Positions 1-7,756 of a stretch of 14,732 bases of DNA are shown here, one piece after another. The translations under genes were made by a program, and so were the position numbers. Origin of the DNA: an uncultured Bacteriovorax sp. (GTDB lineage: Bacteria; Bdellovibrionota; Bacteriovoracia; Bacteriovoracales; Bacteriovoracaceae); NCBI GenBank assembly GCA_946482295.1, contig CAMLRB010000083.1:1-14732 (forward strand), given 5' to 3'. Positions within the stretch are counted from its first letter, which is position 1. Every line of letters begins with the position of its first letter. The notes below the pieces were generated by a model. It was given only the letters and a program-made list of their open reading frames with translations, was not told the origin of the DNA and ran no database searches.

Positions 1-264
1 CCACACAGAATTGTTCGTGAGGATCGATGTTCCGATGTCTCCGCTTAAAATACTTTTAAGGTAGATCCAGAATTGTTGAATGATTGGCAGATCAAGACCC
101 AGGGCCTTTTTCATTTCTTGATAGCGAACAGGATCGGCCCCTCTTTCTCCAATGAGATTGAGGACAGGATCACCGGGAATTAAACGAATGAGAACGAAGC
201 AGACAAGACTGATTCCAAGCAGAGTTGGAATCAAGTCTAATCCTTTTTTTAAAATAAATTTCAT
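1..264 (-). CDS. dppB: Dipeptide ABC transporter permease DppB, N-terminal part (runs off the window)
   Basis: The first 88 codons of an inner-membrane permease are present; the rest lies beyond position 1. The protein starts MKFILKKGLDLIPTLLGI, with one hydrophobic segment at about residues 9-30. This is followed by the PGDPV motif (30-34) and a GERGADP stretch that closely resembles the start of E. coli DppB, including the later GLDLPIIQQ and GDIGTS elements. DppB-type permeases pair with DppC to form the channel for di- and oligopeptides, and the N-terminal helix plus PGDP motif is a family hallmark. The start codon lies only 8 bases after the stop of the upstream binding-protein gene, so the two are almost certainly one transcript. 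Assignment to the Dpp/Opp permease family is secure. The dipeptide call rests mainly on the neighbouring DppA. Confidence 0.92.
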   Translation of the reverse strand, partial: MKFILKKGLDLIPTLLGISLVCFVLIRLIPGDPVLNLIGERGADPVRYQEMKKALGLDLPIIQQFWIYLKSILSGDIGTSILTNNSVW

Positions 265-272
265 ATGAAGAT

Positions 273-1853
273 TTAGTCTATTGAAACTTCGCCTAGGTAA
301 TCTTGCCCAAGCGGATGAATAACATAACCTTTAACTTTTTTAGACATAACACGGAAAACTTTTGAGTGAGCAAGAGTTACCCATGGAGCTTCTTCTTTGA
401 AGATCTTCTGAGCGTCCATATAAAGTTTTGTTCTTTTTTTAACGTCAGAATTAATCTTAGCGTCGCTGATTAATTTTTCGAATGGTTCATGACACCAACG
501 AGCGTAGTTACTTCCAGATTTAACACTCGCACATCCTAATAGGACGTTTAAGAAGTTATCTGGATCTCCGTTATCTCCCGTCCATCCCATTTGAAGCATT
601 TGGTGGCTGCCACCTTTTGATTTTTCTAGGTAAGTTGGCCAGTCGTAAGAAACAAGTTTTGCTTTGATCCCAACTTTAGCAAGATCGGCCTGCATAAGTT
701 CGCCCATCTTTTTTCCGTTTGGATTGTAAGGACGAGCAACTGGAAGAGTCCAAATTTCCGTTTCAAATCCATTCGCTAATCCTGCTTTTTTAAGAAGCTC
801 TTGGGCCTTTGCTGGATTGTAGTCGTAGTCTTTAATTGAGTCGTTGTATGACCAAATTGTTGGAGGAAGTGGGTTCTTCGCAATTGAAGCGTTCCCCATG
901 TAGATTGCATTGATGTAGGCCGCGCGATTAAGTGCGTGGTTAACAGCACGACGAACGAGAACGTTATCAAAAGGTTTTTTTGTGACGTTCATGGCAAGGA
1001 AGCCAACGTTTAAACCTGCTCCTTCCATAACAGAAAGTGAAGCCACTTTTTTAAGATCAGCAATGTCAGCTGGAGCTGGCTCGTTTACGAAATGACATTC
1101 GCCAGCTTTAAGTTTTTGAGTTCGAACGTTTGCATCAGGTGTGATAGCGAAAATAAGTTTTTCAATGTTTCCTCTTTTTCCCCAGAAAGATTTGTTTGCT
1201 TCGTAACGAATCACGCTGTCTTTAGCGTATGATTGGAAAACGAATGGACCAGTTCCCACCGGAAGGTTGTCGATATCTGCAAGCTTTCCCGACTTCATCA
1301 ATTGAGAGGCGTATTCACTTGAGAGGATACTCATGAAGCTCATAGCAAGGTTTGCAAGAAATGGAGCTTCTGGCTGATTAAGAGTAATTTGAACTTTCAT
1401 TGGATCAAGGGCCTTCACACTTGCAATGAGGCTTCCCATTTCCATACCGTCGAAATATTCGTACTGACCGCCACCCACTTTATGGAAGGGGTGAGTTTTT
1501 GTACGTTGACGTTCGATTGTAAACAACACGTCTTCTGCATTAAAGTCACGTGTAGGTTTGAAATATTTTGTAGTGTGGAATTTTACACCTGGTCTTAGTG
1601 TGAACGTATAAACTTTTTTATCAGCTGAGATGTCCCACTTCGAAGCAAGTCCTCCAACAATCTTAGTTGTTCCACGCTCGAACTCTACAAGACGATTGTA
1701 GATTGTAGCTGAAGTGGCGTTAACCGATGTCCCGTCTGTCACGAGTTGGGGATTAAACGAACTCGGTGAGCCCTCTGAACAGTAAACAAATGTTTTGGCC
1801 ATGACTGGCGAAGAGAAAATACTCGACAGCAGAAGTATGTTTAAAAACTTCAT
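273..1853 (-). CDS. dppA: Periplasmic dipeptide-binding protein DppA
   Basis: A 526-residue family 5 solute-binding protein (SBP_bac_5) that captures peptides in the periplasm and hands them to the DppBC channel. A signal peptide covers residues 1-19 (cleavage expected after VMA, before KTFVYCSEGSP). Similarity to E. coli DppA runs the whole length: the FNPQL and YNRLVEF elements near the start, KVGGGQYEYF (125-134), PVGTGPF (198-204), RPYNPN (374-379), and WTGDNGDPDNF (424-434), whose equivalent in DppA includes the aspartate that holds the peptide amino group. Length matches the family. A good Shine-Dalgarno (AAGGAG, complement of 1863-1868) lies 9 bases before the ATG. It heads an operon with dppB 8 bases downstream. 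The strong match favours dipeptides, though other short peptides cannot be excluded. Confidence 0.95.
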   Translation of the reverse strand: MKFLNILLLSSIFSSPVMAKTFVYCSEGSPSSFNPQLVTDGTSVNATSATIYNRLVEFERGTTKIVGGLASKWDISADKKVYTFTLRPGVKFHTTKYFKPTRDFNAEDVLFTIERQRTKTHPFHKVGGGQYEYFDGMEMGSLIASVKALDPMKVQITLNQPEAPFLANLAMSFMSILSSEYASQLMKSGKLADIDNLPVGTGPFVFQSYAKDSVIRYEANKSFWGKRGNIEKLIFAITPDANVRTQKLKAGECHFVNEPAPADIADLKKVASLSVMEGAGLNVGFLAMNVTKKPFDNVLVRRAVNHALNRAAYINAIYMGNASIAKNPLPPTIWSYNDSIKDYDYNPAKAQELLKKAGLANGFETEIWTLPVARPYNPNGKKMGELMQADLAKVGIKAKLVSYDWPTYLEKSKGGSHQMLQMGWTGDNGDPDNFLNVLLGCASVKSGSNYARWCHEPFEKLISDAKINSDVKKRTKLYMDAQKIFKEEAPWVTLAHSKVFRVMSKKVKGYVIHPLGQDYLGEVSID

Positions 1854-1987
1854 TATTGTGATCTCCTTCAGTTAACGTGTGATTCTATTGTTTAATATTT
1901 GAGTAGGTCTGACAACTTTAAAAAATGTTATGAAAAAAATCTGTTTAGGCATAAAGGTCGTGCTGCGATGTTCCGAAAAATTGAGTA

Positions 1988-3493
1988 ATGAAAATGCTAA
2001 AAAAATTTGGACTGGCAAAAAAATTAACAGTGCTAACTGTCATACTTATGGCCAGTTCTCTCATTTTTACTGCAGCTCTTATTTATTTTTCCGTCTTAAA
2101 TTTTGGCAATAGCTTTCTGTTGGATGAACTAAGTGAACGAACGAGTATTATTGAGCGCTCTTTTGCAGAGCCTCTTTGGAACTACGACAAAGTTCAATTA
2201 GTCGAGGTCGGAAACTCAATGCTGATCGATGGTAAGTATATTTATTTGCGTGCGCTCAAAGTTGAAAATTCTAGTGGTGAAGTCCTCTTTGAAAAAGGAA
2301 TGTCACGCACAAACATTTCTTTTAATGAAGCAATCATTAAACCTTTTACAAAATCTCGAATAATAAAAATTGTTCGAGAAGGCCAGGAAATTGGAACCGT
2401 TTCCATTGCTATTACGAATGAGGGATACATTCAAACTATTCGCTCACAGCTCCTTCGAGTTCTTGCTGTTTCTCTTTCAGTCCTTTGTGTTGTCAGTTTA
2501 ATGGTGCGCTTTTATTTCAATAAACTTCTAACTATCCCGCTTAATAAAATTCTTACTCATGTTCGTGCGTTTGAAAGGCAAAATTACAAAAAATGTGAAA
2601 CGACTGATTTGCCAGAGGAACTTGAAACAATCGCTAATAGTTTAAATGAAGCTTGGGCACTCGTTAAACAACGTAATGACGATCTTATGGGTTATACAGA
2701 TGATCTGGAACTTCTCGTATTGGAGAGAACAGCAGAACTTGAAGGTCAGATCGCTAAAAATATGAACGCCGCTCGATTGGTCGCCGTCGGAGAAATGGCC
2801 GCCGACGTTGCTCATGAAATTAACAATCCTCTTACGATTATTGATTTACATGTGAATCGAATTAAAAAAATCAATCTCCATTATTCGAGCGAACCTAACA
2901 AACATGATGTTCTGGCTTCAATTGAAAAAATACAAAGTATGGTTTCTAGAATTGTGAAAATTATTAAAGGCCTAAAGTCACTTGCTAGAGATGGCAACAA
3001 TGATCCTATGATGAACTTCTCAGTCGCATCAATGTTAGAAGAAGTAAAAGTTCTTGTAGATATGAAAATTAAAGGACAAGAAATTGCTTTTATATCAACG
3101 CTCAATGATCAAGATGCCTATGTCATTGGACGTGAAGTTCAAATTTCACAAGTTCTCGTCAATCTAATAAATAATTCAGTTGACGCTATTTCACAATTGC
3201 CTGAGCGTTGGGTGAAGCTTGAAGTCCGTGCTGGTGAAACGAATGTTCGCTTCATCATTACTGACAGTGGAAATGGTATTCCCGTTGAACTTCAAGAAAA
3301 TATCATGCGTCCATTTTTCACAACAAAAGGTGCGCACAAAGGAACAGGATTAGGTCTTTCGATTTCAAAAAACATTATTGAAGAACACGAAGGTCATTTC
3401 CTCTATAATGCTGATTCTAAGAACACCCAATTCATATTTACTTTGAAAAGAGGCATGCAAGTGCAGTCTCAAATTAAAAAGTTGGCCGCATGA
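1988..3493 (+). CDS. Membrane-bound sensor histidine kinase, no adjacent response regulator
   Basis: A 501-residue sensor kinase. Transmembrane helix 1 is at about 13-36. A periplasmic sensor region follows (about 40-152) with the EPLWNYD signature (61-67), seen in small periplasmic sensor domains such as CHASE5-like ones. Helix 2 is at about 156-174, then a HAMP-like linker (about 175-228) and a coiled coil (about 228-262). The phospho-acceptor motif is VAHEINNPL with His276. The ATP-binding domain is intact: N box around Asn392/Asn395/Asn396, G1 DSGNG (426-430), F box PFFTTK (442-447) and G2 GTGLGLS (452-458). The kinase should therefore be active. No receiver-domain protein lies next to it, so its partner is unknown. 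Its last codon overlaps the start of the binding-protein gene by 4 bases (ATGA), implying translational coupling. The Shine-Dalgarno is weak (GAG close to the ATG); an ATG two codons later is an alternative. Confidence 0.93.
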   Translation: MKMLKKFGLAKKLTVLTVILMASSLIFTAALIYFSVLNFGNSFLLDELSERTSIIERSFAEPLWNYDKVQLVEVGNSMLIDGKYIYLRALKVENSSGEVLFEKGMSRTNISFNEAIIKPFTKSRIIKIVREGQEIGTVSIAITNEGYIQTIRSQLLRVLAVSLSVLCVVSLMVRFYFNKLLTIPLNKILTHVRAFERQNYKKCETTDLPEELETIANSLNEAWALVKQRNDDLMGYTDDLELLVLERTAELEGQIAKNMNAARLVAVGEMAADVAHEINNPLTIIDLHVNRIKKINLHYSSEPNKHDVLASIEKIQSMVSRIVKIIKGLKSLARDGNNDPMMNFSVASMLEEVKVLVDMKIKGQEIAFISTLNDQDAYVIGREVQISQVLVNLINNSVDAISQLPERWVKLEVRAGETNVRFIITDSGNGIPVELQENIMRPFFTTKGAHKGTGLGLSISKNIIEEHEGHFLYNADSKNTQFIFTLKRGMQVQSQIKKLAA

Positions 3494-4257
3494 AAACAAT
3501 GTTCAAATCACTCACATTATTTGGTCTCATCGTAACTTCTGTCGCTCGTGCTGATGAAATCAAACTAACTTCTGATCTTTGGTGTCCATACGCGTGTGAG
3601 CCAACCTCAGACAAACCAGGTTTCATGATTGAGATCGCAAAAGAAATTTTTAAAAGTAAGGGGCATACAGTTCGCTATGAACTCATTAATTGGGCACGCG
3701 CTATTAAAGACACGAAGGCCGGAAAATATGATGGAATTGTAGGCGCGAGTAAAGCAGATGTGCCAGGGTTTGTTGTTCCTTCGATCCCAACAGGAAAACT
3801 TGAAAATTATTATTTTACTTTGCGATCGAATCAATGGACTTATAAGGGAGTTGAGTCTTTGAAGAAAGTTAAAATGGGCGTTATCAATGACTACAGTTAT
3901 GGAGAGGAAGTTGATAAACAAGTGGCCAAAAAAAATCCTTCAATTACCGTGATCTCGGGTAATGACGCTTTAAAACGTATGATTCAAATGACAGAAGCAA
4001 AAAGACTTGATGGGTTTGTAGAAAATCCAATGGTTCTTTATTATACATTGATGGAACTTAAAAAAAATGTGCAGGATTACAGGCCTTCGAGTCCCAACCT
4101 CGCAAGCGATCCTGATTTATTTATCGCCTTTTCACCTAAAAAATCCACTTCAGTAAAATATGCAAAAATACTCGATGAAGGAGTCCAAGAACTTCGAAAA
4201 AACGGTAAGCTTAAAGAGATTCTAAAGAAATACGGCCTTAATGACTGGACGAGATAG
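3490..4257 (+). CDS. Periplasmic solute-binding protein (SBP_bac_3-like), coupled to the kinase
   Basis: A 255-residue exported protein with a signal peptide at 1-21 (cleavage expected after ARA). The fold signature is that of family 3 solute-binding proteins: a first strand leading to WCPYACEP (31-38), GFMIEIAKEIF (44-54), the INWARAIKD segment (66-74), KYDGIVG (79-85), a hinge crossing near KMGVINDYSYGEE (128-140), and a closing helix ending GKLKEILKKYGL (239-250). The usual arginine that binds an amino-acid carboxylate just after the DGIVG strand is not apparent, so a standard amino-acid ligand is doubtful. Cys32 and Cys36 could form a disulphide. The gene starts inside the stop codon of the histidine kinase, and no permease or ATPase is nearby. 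I infer a ligand-sensing partner of the kinase rather than a transporter part, as TorT is to TorS. A stand-alone scavenging protein remains possible. Confidence 0.85.
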   Translation: MKTMFKSLTLFGLIVTSVARADEIKLTSDLWCPYACEPTSDKPGFMIEIAKEIFKSKGHTVRYELINWARAIKDTKAGKYDGIVGASKADVPGFVVPSIPTGKLENYYFTLRSNQWTYKGVESLKKVKMGVINDYSYGEEVDKQVAKKNPSITVISGNDALKRMIQMTEAKRLDGFVENPMVLYYTLMELKKNVQDYRPSSPNLASDPDLFIAFSPKKSTSVKYAKILDEGVQELRKNGKLKEILKKYGLNDWTR

Positions 4258-4293
4258 TTTTATCTCACAAAGACTAACAATTCCCCTTCCTCA

Positions 4294-4321
4294 TTGACCA
4301 TTTTACCTCACACAATGTAAC
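4294..4321 (+). promoter_or_regulatory. Candidate sigma-70 promoter for the cysteine protease gene
   Basis: TTGACC (4294-4299) matches the -35 consensus at five of six bases. It is followed after 16 bases by TGTAAC (4316-4321), four of six for the -10. Transcription would start near 4328, about 25 bases before the ATG at 4354 and just upstream of the AAGAGG ribosome site. The gap after the binding-protein gene (96 bases) leaves room for it. No terminator is visible between, so read-through from the kinase operon is also possible. Confidence 0.4.
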
Positions 4322-4341
4322 CTCGCTCGAAATTGACTCCT

Positions 4342-4347
4342 AAGAGG
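4342..4347 (+). promoter_or_regulatory. Ribosome binding site fixing the start at 4354
   Basis: AAGAGG lies 6 bases before the ATG at 4354. This ATG, not the upstream in-frame TTG at 4333, is the start, because it places the signal peptide exactly at the N terminus. Confidence 0.75.
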
Positions 4348-4353
4348 TTATTC

Positions 4354-5277
4354 ATGAAACACGCATTTAAAGTCTCTTTGCTCATCTTTTTTTCGATCCT
4401 TTCTTTTGATACATTTGCAGGCCCCTTATGGACCTCGACCGTTTTAAAAGCAAAAGCAGTAGGAGAATTTCCGATTGGTATCGGATCGGTAATGACTCTT
4501 TCTACCACTGAAAAAAATCTTAATGGTGAAGCGCTTTTTCTTGGGAGCACTCAACTTCCAGGTGGCGAGCGCTCATACCAAATGTATCTGAATAAAAAAT
4601 CGAAAAAATTCTTTCTTGTTCCAGGTGATCTCTTTCCAAAAGTGAAAGCTTCGCAACAAACAGTTATTGATTCTTATCAACAAGCAGGTGGAACTTGTTC
4701 GGCCTATGCCATCTATAACTTTCTTCAACAAACAAACCTCGCAGGCCACAAAGGCACAGGAGAGTTGAACAAACTTCTTTCAACCGAAGAAGGACGAACA
4801 TTCTTGCTTGCTGATGCGATTAACGAATACTATCTAACAATGAGCCATCGCTATTCTCTTCGAGGCATTTTAAATAAATACGGAAAGAGTTATGGCTTCA
4901 CTTGTAAAATGATGAAGACTGACTCTTATGAAAAAGCGAAAAAATCTGTTCTTGCTCAACTTGCCACAGGTCTTCCCGTGATTTTCTCTTATAATATCGG
5001 GCCAAACATGGTGAAGGGTCCATTCAAAATGGAAGTTTATGACAACCGCGGTCCCGTCTTAGACGAACGCCTGTGGATTCCTCGTAGAGTGGGAGAGAGA
5101 AACAGTGGTGGTCACACTATCGTTGCTGTTGGCTCATTTGAGTTAGGTGAAAAAACTTATCTCGTGATGGTTGATTCAGATTGGTCTGAACCGAGAGTGT
5201 GGGATATGGACGAGTATCTTAACCACGAAAAAACAGCACTGGAAGAAGTCGAATTTGTTTCTTGTTCTACAAAATAA
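4354..5277 (+). CDS. Predicted secreted papain-like (clan CA) cysteine protease
   Basis: A 307-residue exported protein with a signal peptide at 1-22 (cleavage expected after TFA, before GPLW). The mature part carries a papain-fold active-site pattern. Glutamines 109/110 precede GGTCSAYAIYNFL (112-124), with Cys115 as the likely nucleophile at the start of a helix. Then comes SGGHTIVAVGSF (251-262) with His254, followed by YLVMVDSDW (269-277), where Asp274 could be the third member. This spacing and motif style fits C39/C1-like peptidases, in which a Gln forms the oxyanion hole. No propeptide or C-terminal domain of known type is recognised. It could instead be a transglutaminase-like or bacteriocin-processing-like enzyme, and the substrate cannot be inferred. 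It is probably transcribed alone, with a candidate promoter at 4294-4321 and a strong terminator immediately after the stop. Confidence 0.72.
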   Translation: MKHAFKVSLLIFFSILSFDTFAGPLWTSTVLKAKAVGEFPIGIGSVMTLSTTEKNLNGEALFLGSTQLPGGERSYQMYLNKKSKKFFLVPGDLFPKVKASQQTVIDSYQQAGGTCSAYAIYNFLQQTNLAGHKGTGELNKLLSTEEGRTFLLADAINEYYLTMSHRYSLRGILNKYGKSYGFTCKMMKTDSYEKAKKSVLAQLATGLPVIFSYNIGPNMVKGPFKMEVYDNRGPVLDERLWIPRRVGERNSGGHTIVAVGSFELGEKTYLVMVDSDWSEPRVWDMDEYLNHEKTALEEVEFVSCSTK

Positions 5278-5282
5278 AAACG

Positions 5283-5308
5283 AAGGCCCCATTGATGGGG
5301 CCTTTTTT
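5283..5308 (+). terminator. Rho-independent terminator after the cysteine protease gene
   Basis: An 8-bp perfect stem, AAGGCCCC (5283-5290) with GGGGCCTT (5297-5304), a 6-base loop and a T run to 5308. It sits 5 bases after the protease stop and between converging genes. On the minus strand the T tract is shorter, so termination of the 5311-5751 gene here is possible but less sure. Confidence 0.9.
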
Positions 5309-5310
5309 AT

Positions 5311-5751
5311 TTAAAGAGAAACTTTACAAGATTCAATTTCAATTACTATTCTATCAGATGATGACGTCGACTCGATTAGCTCCACTGTATTTCCGTTCTT
5401 TCCAAGTTTGAATTCGAAATAATATTCACTACCAGCGGCCCACGTATATTTGTCAATTTTTGAGAGGCCTCGATAATTGATTTTAAGCGTATCATTCTGA
5501 ACGTGTGCATAGGCAGAGAGAGCTCTTGCTGAATCTGAAGGAAATTTATTCTTTTTGCTTCCTTCATAATGATGGCCATTATCTTCCCAGTTAGGTGACT
5601 GATGTACATTCACGTAAGTACGGAAATTTTCCTGAGAACCATCATTGTAAGTAACTTTTGTATTACACGAGACTACGCCAGTGTCTGCAAACACAAGAGA
5701 TGTTGTTAAAAGTGATGCTGTCGCAAGAATTATTTTAAGTGACTTTTTCAT
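5311..5751 (-). CDS. Small secreted protein of unknown function
   Basis: Not recognised. A 146-residue protein with a clear signal peptide (MKKSLKIILATASLLTTSLVFA, cleavage after residue 22). I chose the ATG at 5751 because it puts MKKSLK at the N terminus; the longer frame to 5796 adds 15 residues that would spoil the signal. The ribosome site is modest (AAGG about 10 bases upstream). The mature part is polar and probably all-beta, with alternating short strands, many aromatic residues (YNDGSQENFRTY, WAAGSEYYFEF) and two cysteines, Cys29 and Cys142. These bracket the domain and could form a disulphide tying its ends together. It stands alone: the next gene to the left converges on it, and the phn operon to the right is separated from it by its own terminator. 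Confidence 0.75.
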   Translation of the reverse strand: MKKSLKIILATASLLTTSLVFADTGVVSCNTKVTYNDGSQENFRTYVNVHQSPNWEDNGHHYEGSKKNKFPSDSARALSAYAHVQNDTLKINYRGLSKIDKYTWAAGSEYYFEFKLGKNGNTVELIESTSSSDRIVIEIESCKVSL

Positions 5752-5856
5752 GGATGCCGCCTTTTTTGTTAAGTTTAACGAAGGCGAAAATAGCATCGTG
5801 AAAAAAAATCGGTGGGGTTTTGTAAAAAATATAGCGATGGTCGGGACAGATTCGAC

Positions 5857-5883
5857 AAAAAAAAGGCCCCATATAAGGGGCCT
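5857..5883 (-). terminator. Rho-independent terminator of the phnDCE operon
   Basis: Read on the minus strand, AGGCCCC pairs with GGGGCCT (5864-5870 with 5877-5883) around a 6-base loop and is followed by eight Ts (5857-5864). It begins 7 bases after the phnE stop codon. Confidence 0.9.
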
Positions 5884-5889
5884 ATTTTT

Positions 5890-6939
5890 CTATTTTAAAG
5901 CTTCTCTAATTTTTGAAGATGCCCAGTCCATCGTCCAAACGATAGCAGCGATCAAGATAACAAGCATTCCTACTTCATTCCAACGTGCTTGACCTTGGTA
6001 TTGCATAAGAAGGTTACCGATACCACCACCACCAACTAGACCAATGACAGTCGCCATACGAACGTTAATGTCCCAACGGTAAATTGTGTATGAAAGATAA
6101 GGAAGAACGATTTGCGGAACTACACCAAACCAAACGATTTGGATCGGGTGAGCACCAGTTGCCGTGATCGCTTCGATTGGACCATCGTCAATTGATTCAA
6201 TTTGCTCTGAGTACTGTTTTGTTAAAGACGCGATTGAGTGAATACAAAGAGCAAGCATTCCCGAGAAAGGTCCGATACCTACCCATACAGAGAAGATAAT
6301 CGCCCAAACAAGTGGCTCAATTGAACGAGAGACGTTTAAGACAGCTCTTAAAGCGTTGTAAACGAAGAAGGCAATAGGATTGCCACTCATAAGGTTTCTA
6401 GCGGCGAAAAAGCCTAATAGAAAAGCAATAGGAATAGCTACTGCAGTGGCAATGAAGGCCATGTAGATTGTTTCGATAGCAGCAAACAACCCTTCCTGGA
6501 AAATTCCCCAATTAGGGTGGAAAAGCGCTGTGAAAATTCTTTTGGCCCCTTCAAGCCCACTTTCAGAAAGGAACTCTTTGAGTGAGATCTGAGAAACGTA
6601 GAATCCCGTGATGAACGTTAGAAGAATAACGAGATACCCAAGCCAAGCAAATGGCTGAGATGTTGCTGTTTCGTTTTCATCGTATTTCAAAAGTCCGAAT
6701 AGTCCGCGACCAAGGGAAAAACGTGTGAAGAAAAGAACGGCAGCAATTCCCAATCCGATATAGAGAGAAAAAAGCGGTTGGTTCCAGTTGAACTCAGGAT
6801 AACGAACATCAATGATTATTTTTTCATAGATGATTTTGTAACTGATAAGAGCGAGATAGGCCCAAGCAAGAGCATCAAGAACGAAGGCCTTGACCGATTG
6901 GACATATTTATTAGGTGCGGTTTTATATACTTTTTGCAT
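5890..6939 (-). CDS. phnE: Phosphonate-type ABC transporter permease PhnE, N-terminally extended
   Basis: A 349-residue inner-membrane permease. The C-terminal two-thirds (about 140-349) matches the E. coli PhnE pattern: RSIEPLVWAIIFSVWVGIGP (205-224), SIDDGPIEAITATGAHP (249-265) containing the cytoplasmic EAA-type loop that contacts the ATPase, a PQIVLPYLSYTIYRWDINVR run (275-294), and ATVIGLVGGGGIG (296-308). E. coli PhnE is about 260 residues. Here the first 120 residues add about three predicted membrane helices (roughly 18-40, 55-74 and 97-117) before the usual core. The gene follows phnC by 23 bases, with a GGA-type ribosome site about 10 bases before the ATG, and ends at a strong terminator. 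The substrate could be phosphonate, phosphite or phosphate esters; family membership alone does not decide this. Confidence 0.9.
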   Translation of the reverse strand: MQKVYKTAPNKYVQSVKAFVLDALAWAYLALISYKIIYEKIIIDVRYPEFNWNQPLFSLYIGLGIAAVLFFTRFSLGRGLFGLLKYDENETATSQPFAWLGYLVILLTFITGFYVSQISLKEFLSESGLEGAKRIFTALFHPNWGIFQEGLFAAIETIYMAFIATAVAIPIAFLLGFFAARNLMSGNPIAFFVYNALRAVLNVSRSIEPLVWAIIFSVWVGIGPFSGMLALCIHSIASLTKQYSEQIESIDDGPIEAITATGAHPIQIVWFGVVPQIVLPYLSYTIYRWDINVRMATVIGLVGGGGIGNLLMQYQGQARWNEVGMLVILIAAIVWTMDWASSKIREALK

Positions 6940-6962
6940 GGATATTTTTTCCGTTTTAAATC

Positions 6963-7721
6963 TTAATTAATTGTCACTTCTACAGCGTCTTCACCATAGA
7001 TTGTTTTGAACCATTCTTCGTTGATCTCTAATGGTTTTCCATCGTAGATCTTAACTCCACCTTTAAGTGCCACAACTCTGTGTGCGTATTGGCGAACGAG
7101 TGACAAGAAGTGAAGGTTACAAACAACAGTTACACCTAATTCTTCGTTAACTTTCTTAAGGTATTGCATAACTGAGTGTGAAGTAGCTGGATCGAGAGAA
7201 GCTACTGGTTCATCCGCCAAAAGAATTTTTGGATTTTGCATAAGAGCGCGAGCAATCGCAACACGTTGCTGTTGACCACCTGAAAGATTGTCGGCGCGAT
7301 TTTTTTCTTTACCTTTAAGACCCACGATTTCGATGTATTTCATCGCGCGCTCTTTATCTTCGGCCGTATAAAGACCAAGGATTGATTTTAGAATTCCGGT
7401 ACGAGAAAGATTTCCCGTGAGGACATTTTCCATAACCGTTTTACGAGGAATGAGATTGAAATGTTGGAAAATCATTCCAATGTTTGCGCGCATTTCACGG
7501 AGAGCGCGACCTTTAAGTTTTGTTGTATCAACACCATTAAAGACGATCTCACCTGTTGTAGTGTCGTGCAATCTGTTTACACATCTAAGCATCGTCGATT
7601 TTCCTGAACCAGAAAGACCGATGATGACGAGAAATTCACCTTGAGGCACAGAAAAACTGATGTCCTTCAAGGCATGCAGACCATTGGGATAGTATTTGTT
7701 AACTTTTTTGATTTCTAACAT
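6963..7721 (-). CDS. phnC: Phosphonate-type ABC transporter ATP-binding protein PhnC
   Basis: A 252-residue ATPase that powers the PhnE channel from the cytoplasmic side. All nucleotide-binding elements are intact: Walker A GLSGSGKST (35-43), Q-loop Gln86 in MIFQHFNL, signature LSGGQQQR (146-153), Walker B ILLADEP (166-172), D-loop SLDP (175-178) and H-loop His204 in NLHFLSL. The HFNLI..KTV.ENVLTG stretch after the Q-loop is typical of PhnC. Length is normal. The gene starts 35 bases after phnD and is followed 23 bases later by phnE, the standard D-C-E order. A ribosome site (AAGGA) lies about 11 bases before the ATG. Confidence 0.94.
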   Translation of the reverse strand: MLEIKKVNKYYPNGLHALKDISFSVPQGEFLVIIGLSGSGKSTMLRCVNRLHDTTTGEIVFNGVDTTKLKGRALREMRANIGMIFQHFNLIPRKTVMENVLTGNLSRTGILKSILGLYTAEDKERAMKYIEIVGLKGKEKNRADNLSGGQQQRVAIARALMQNPKILLADEPVASLDPATSHSVMQYLKKVNEELGVTVVCNLHFLSLVRQYAHRVVALKGGVKIYDGKPLEINEEWFKTIYGEDAVEVTIN

Positions 7722-7756
7722 TTTAGTCTCATTCCTTCATTAAACGTATTTATCTA

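Noticed and set aside
1854..1987. Divergent promoters between dppA and the kinase
   Set aside because: A TTGTCA-like -35 is visible on the minus strand (complement of TGACAA around 1910-1915), but no -10 lies at 16-18 bases, so no site is called.
1930..2112. Short plus-strand frame overlapping the kinase start
   Set aside because: It is out of frame with the kinase and its sequence is explained by the kinase's first membrane helix.
4333..4353. TTG at 4333 as the start of the cysteine protease gene
   Set aside because: It would add seven residues before the signal peptide, and the ribosome site AAGAGG (4342-4347) lies downstream of it.
5681..5992. Plus-strand frame of 103 codons
   Set aside because: It runs antisense through the signal peptide of the small secreted protein, the phn terminator and the end of phnE, and has no ribosome site.
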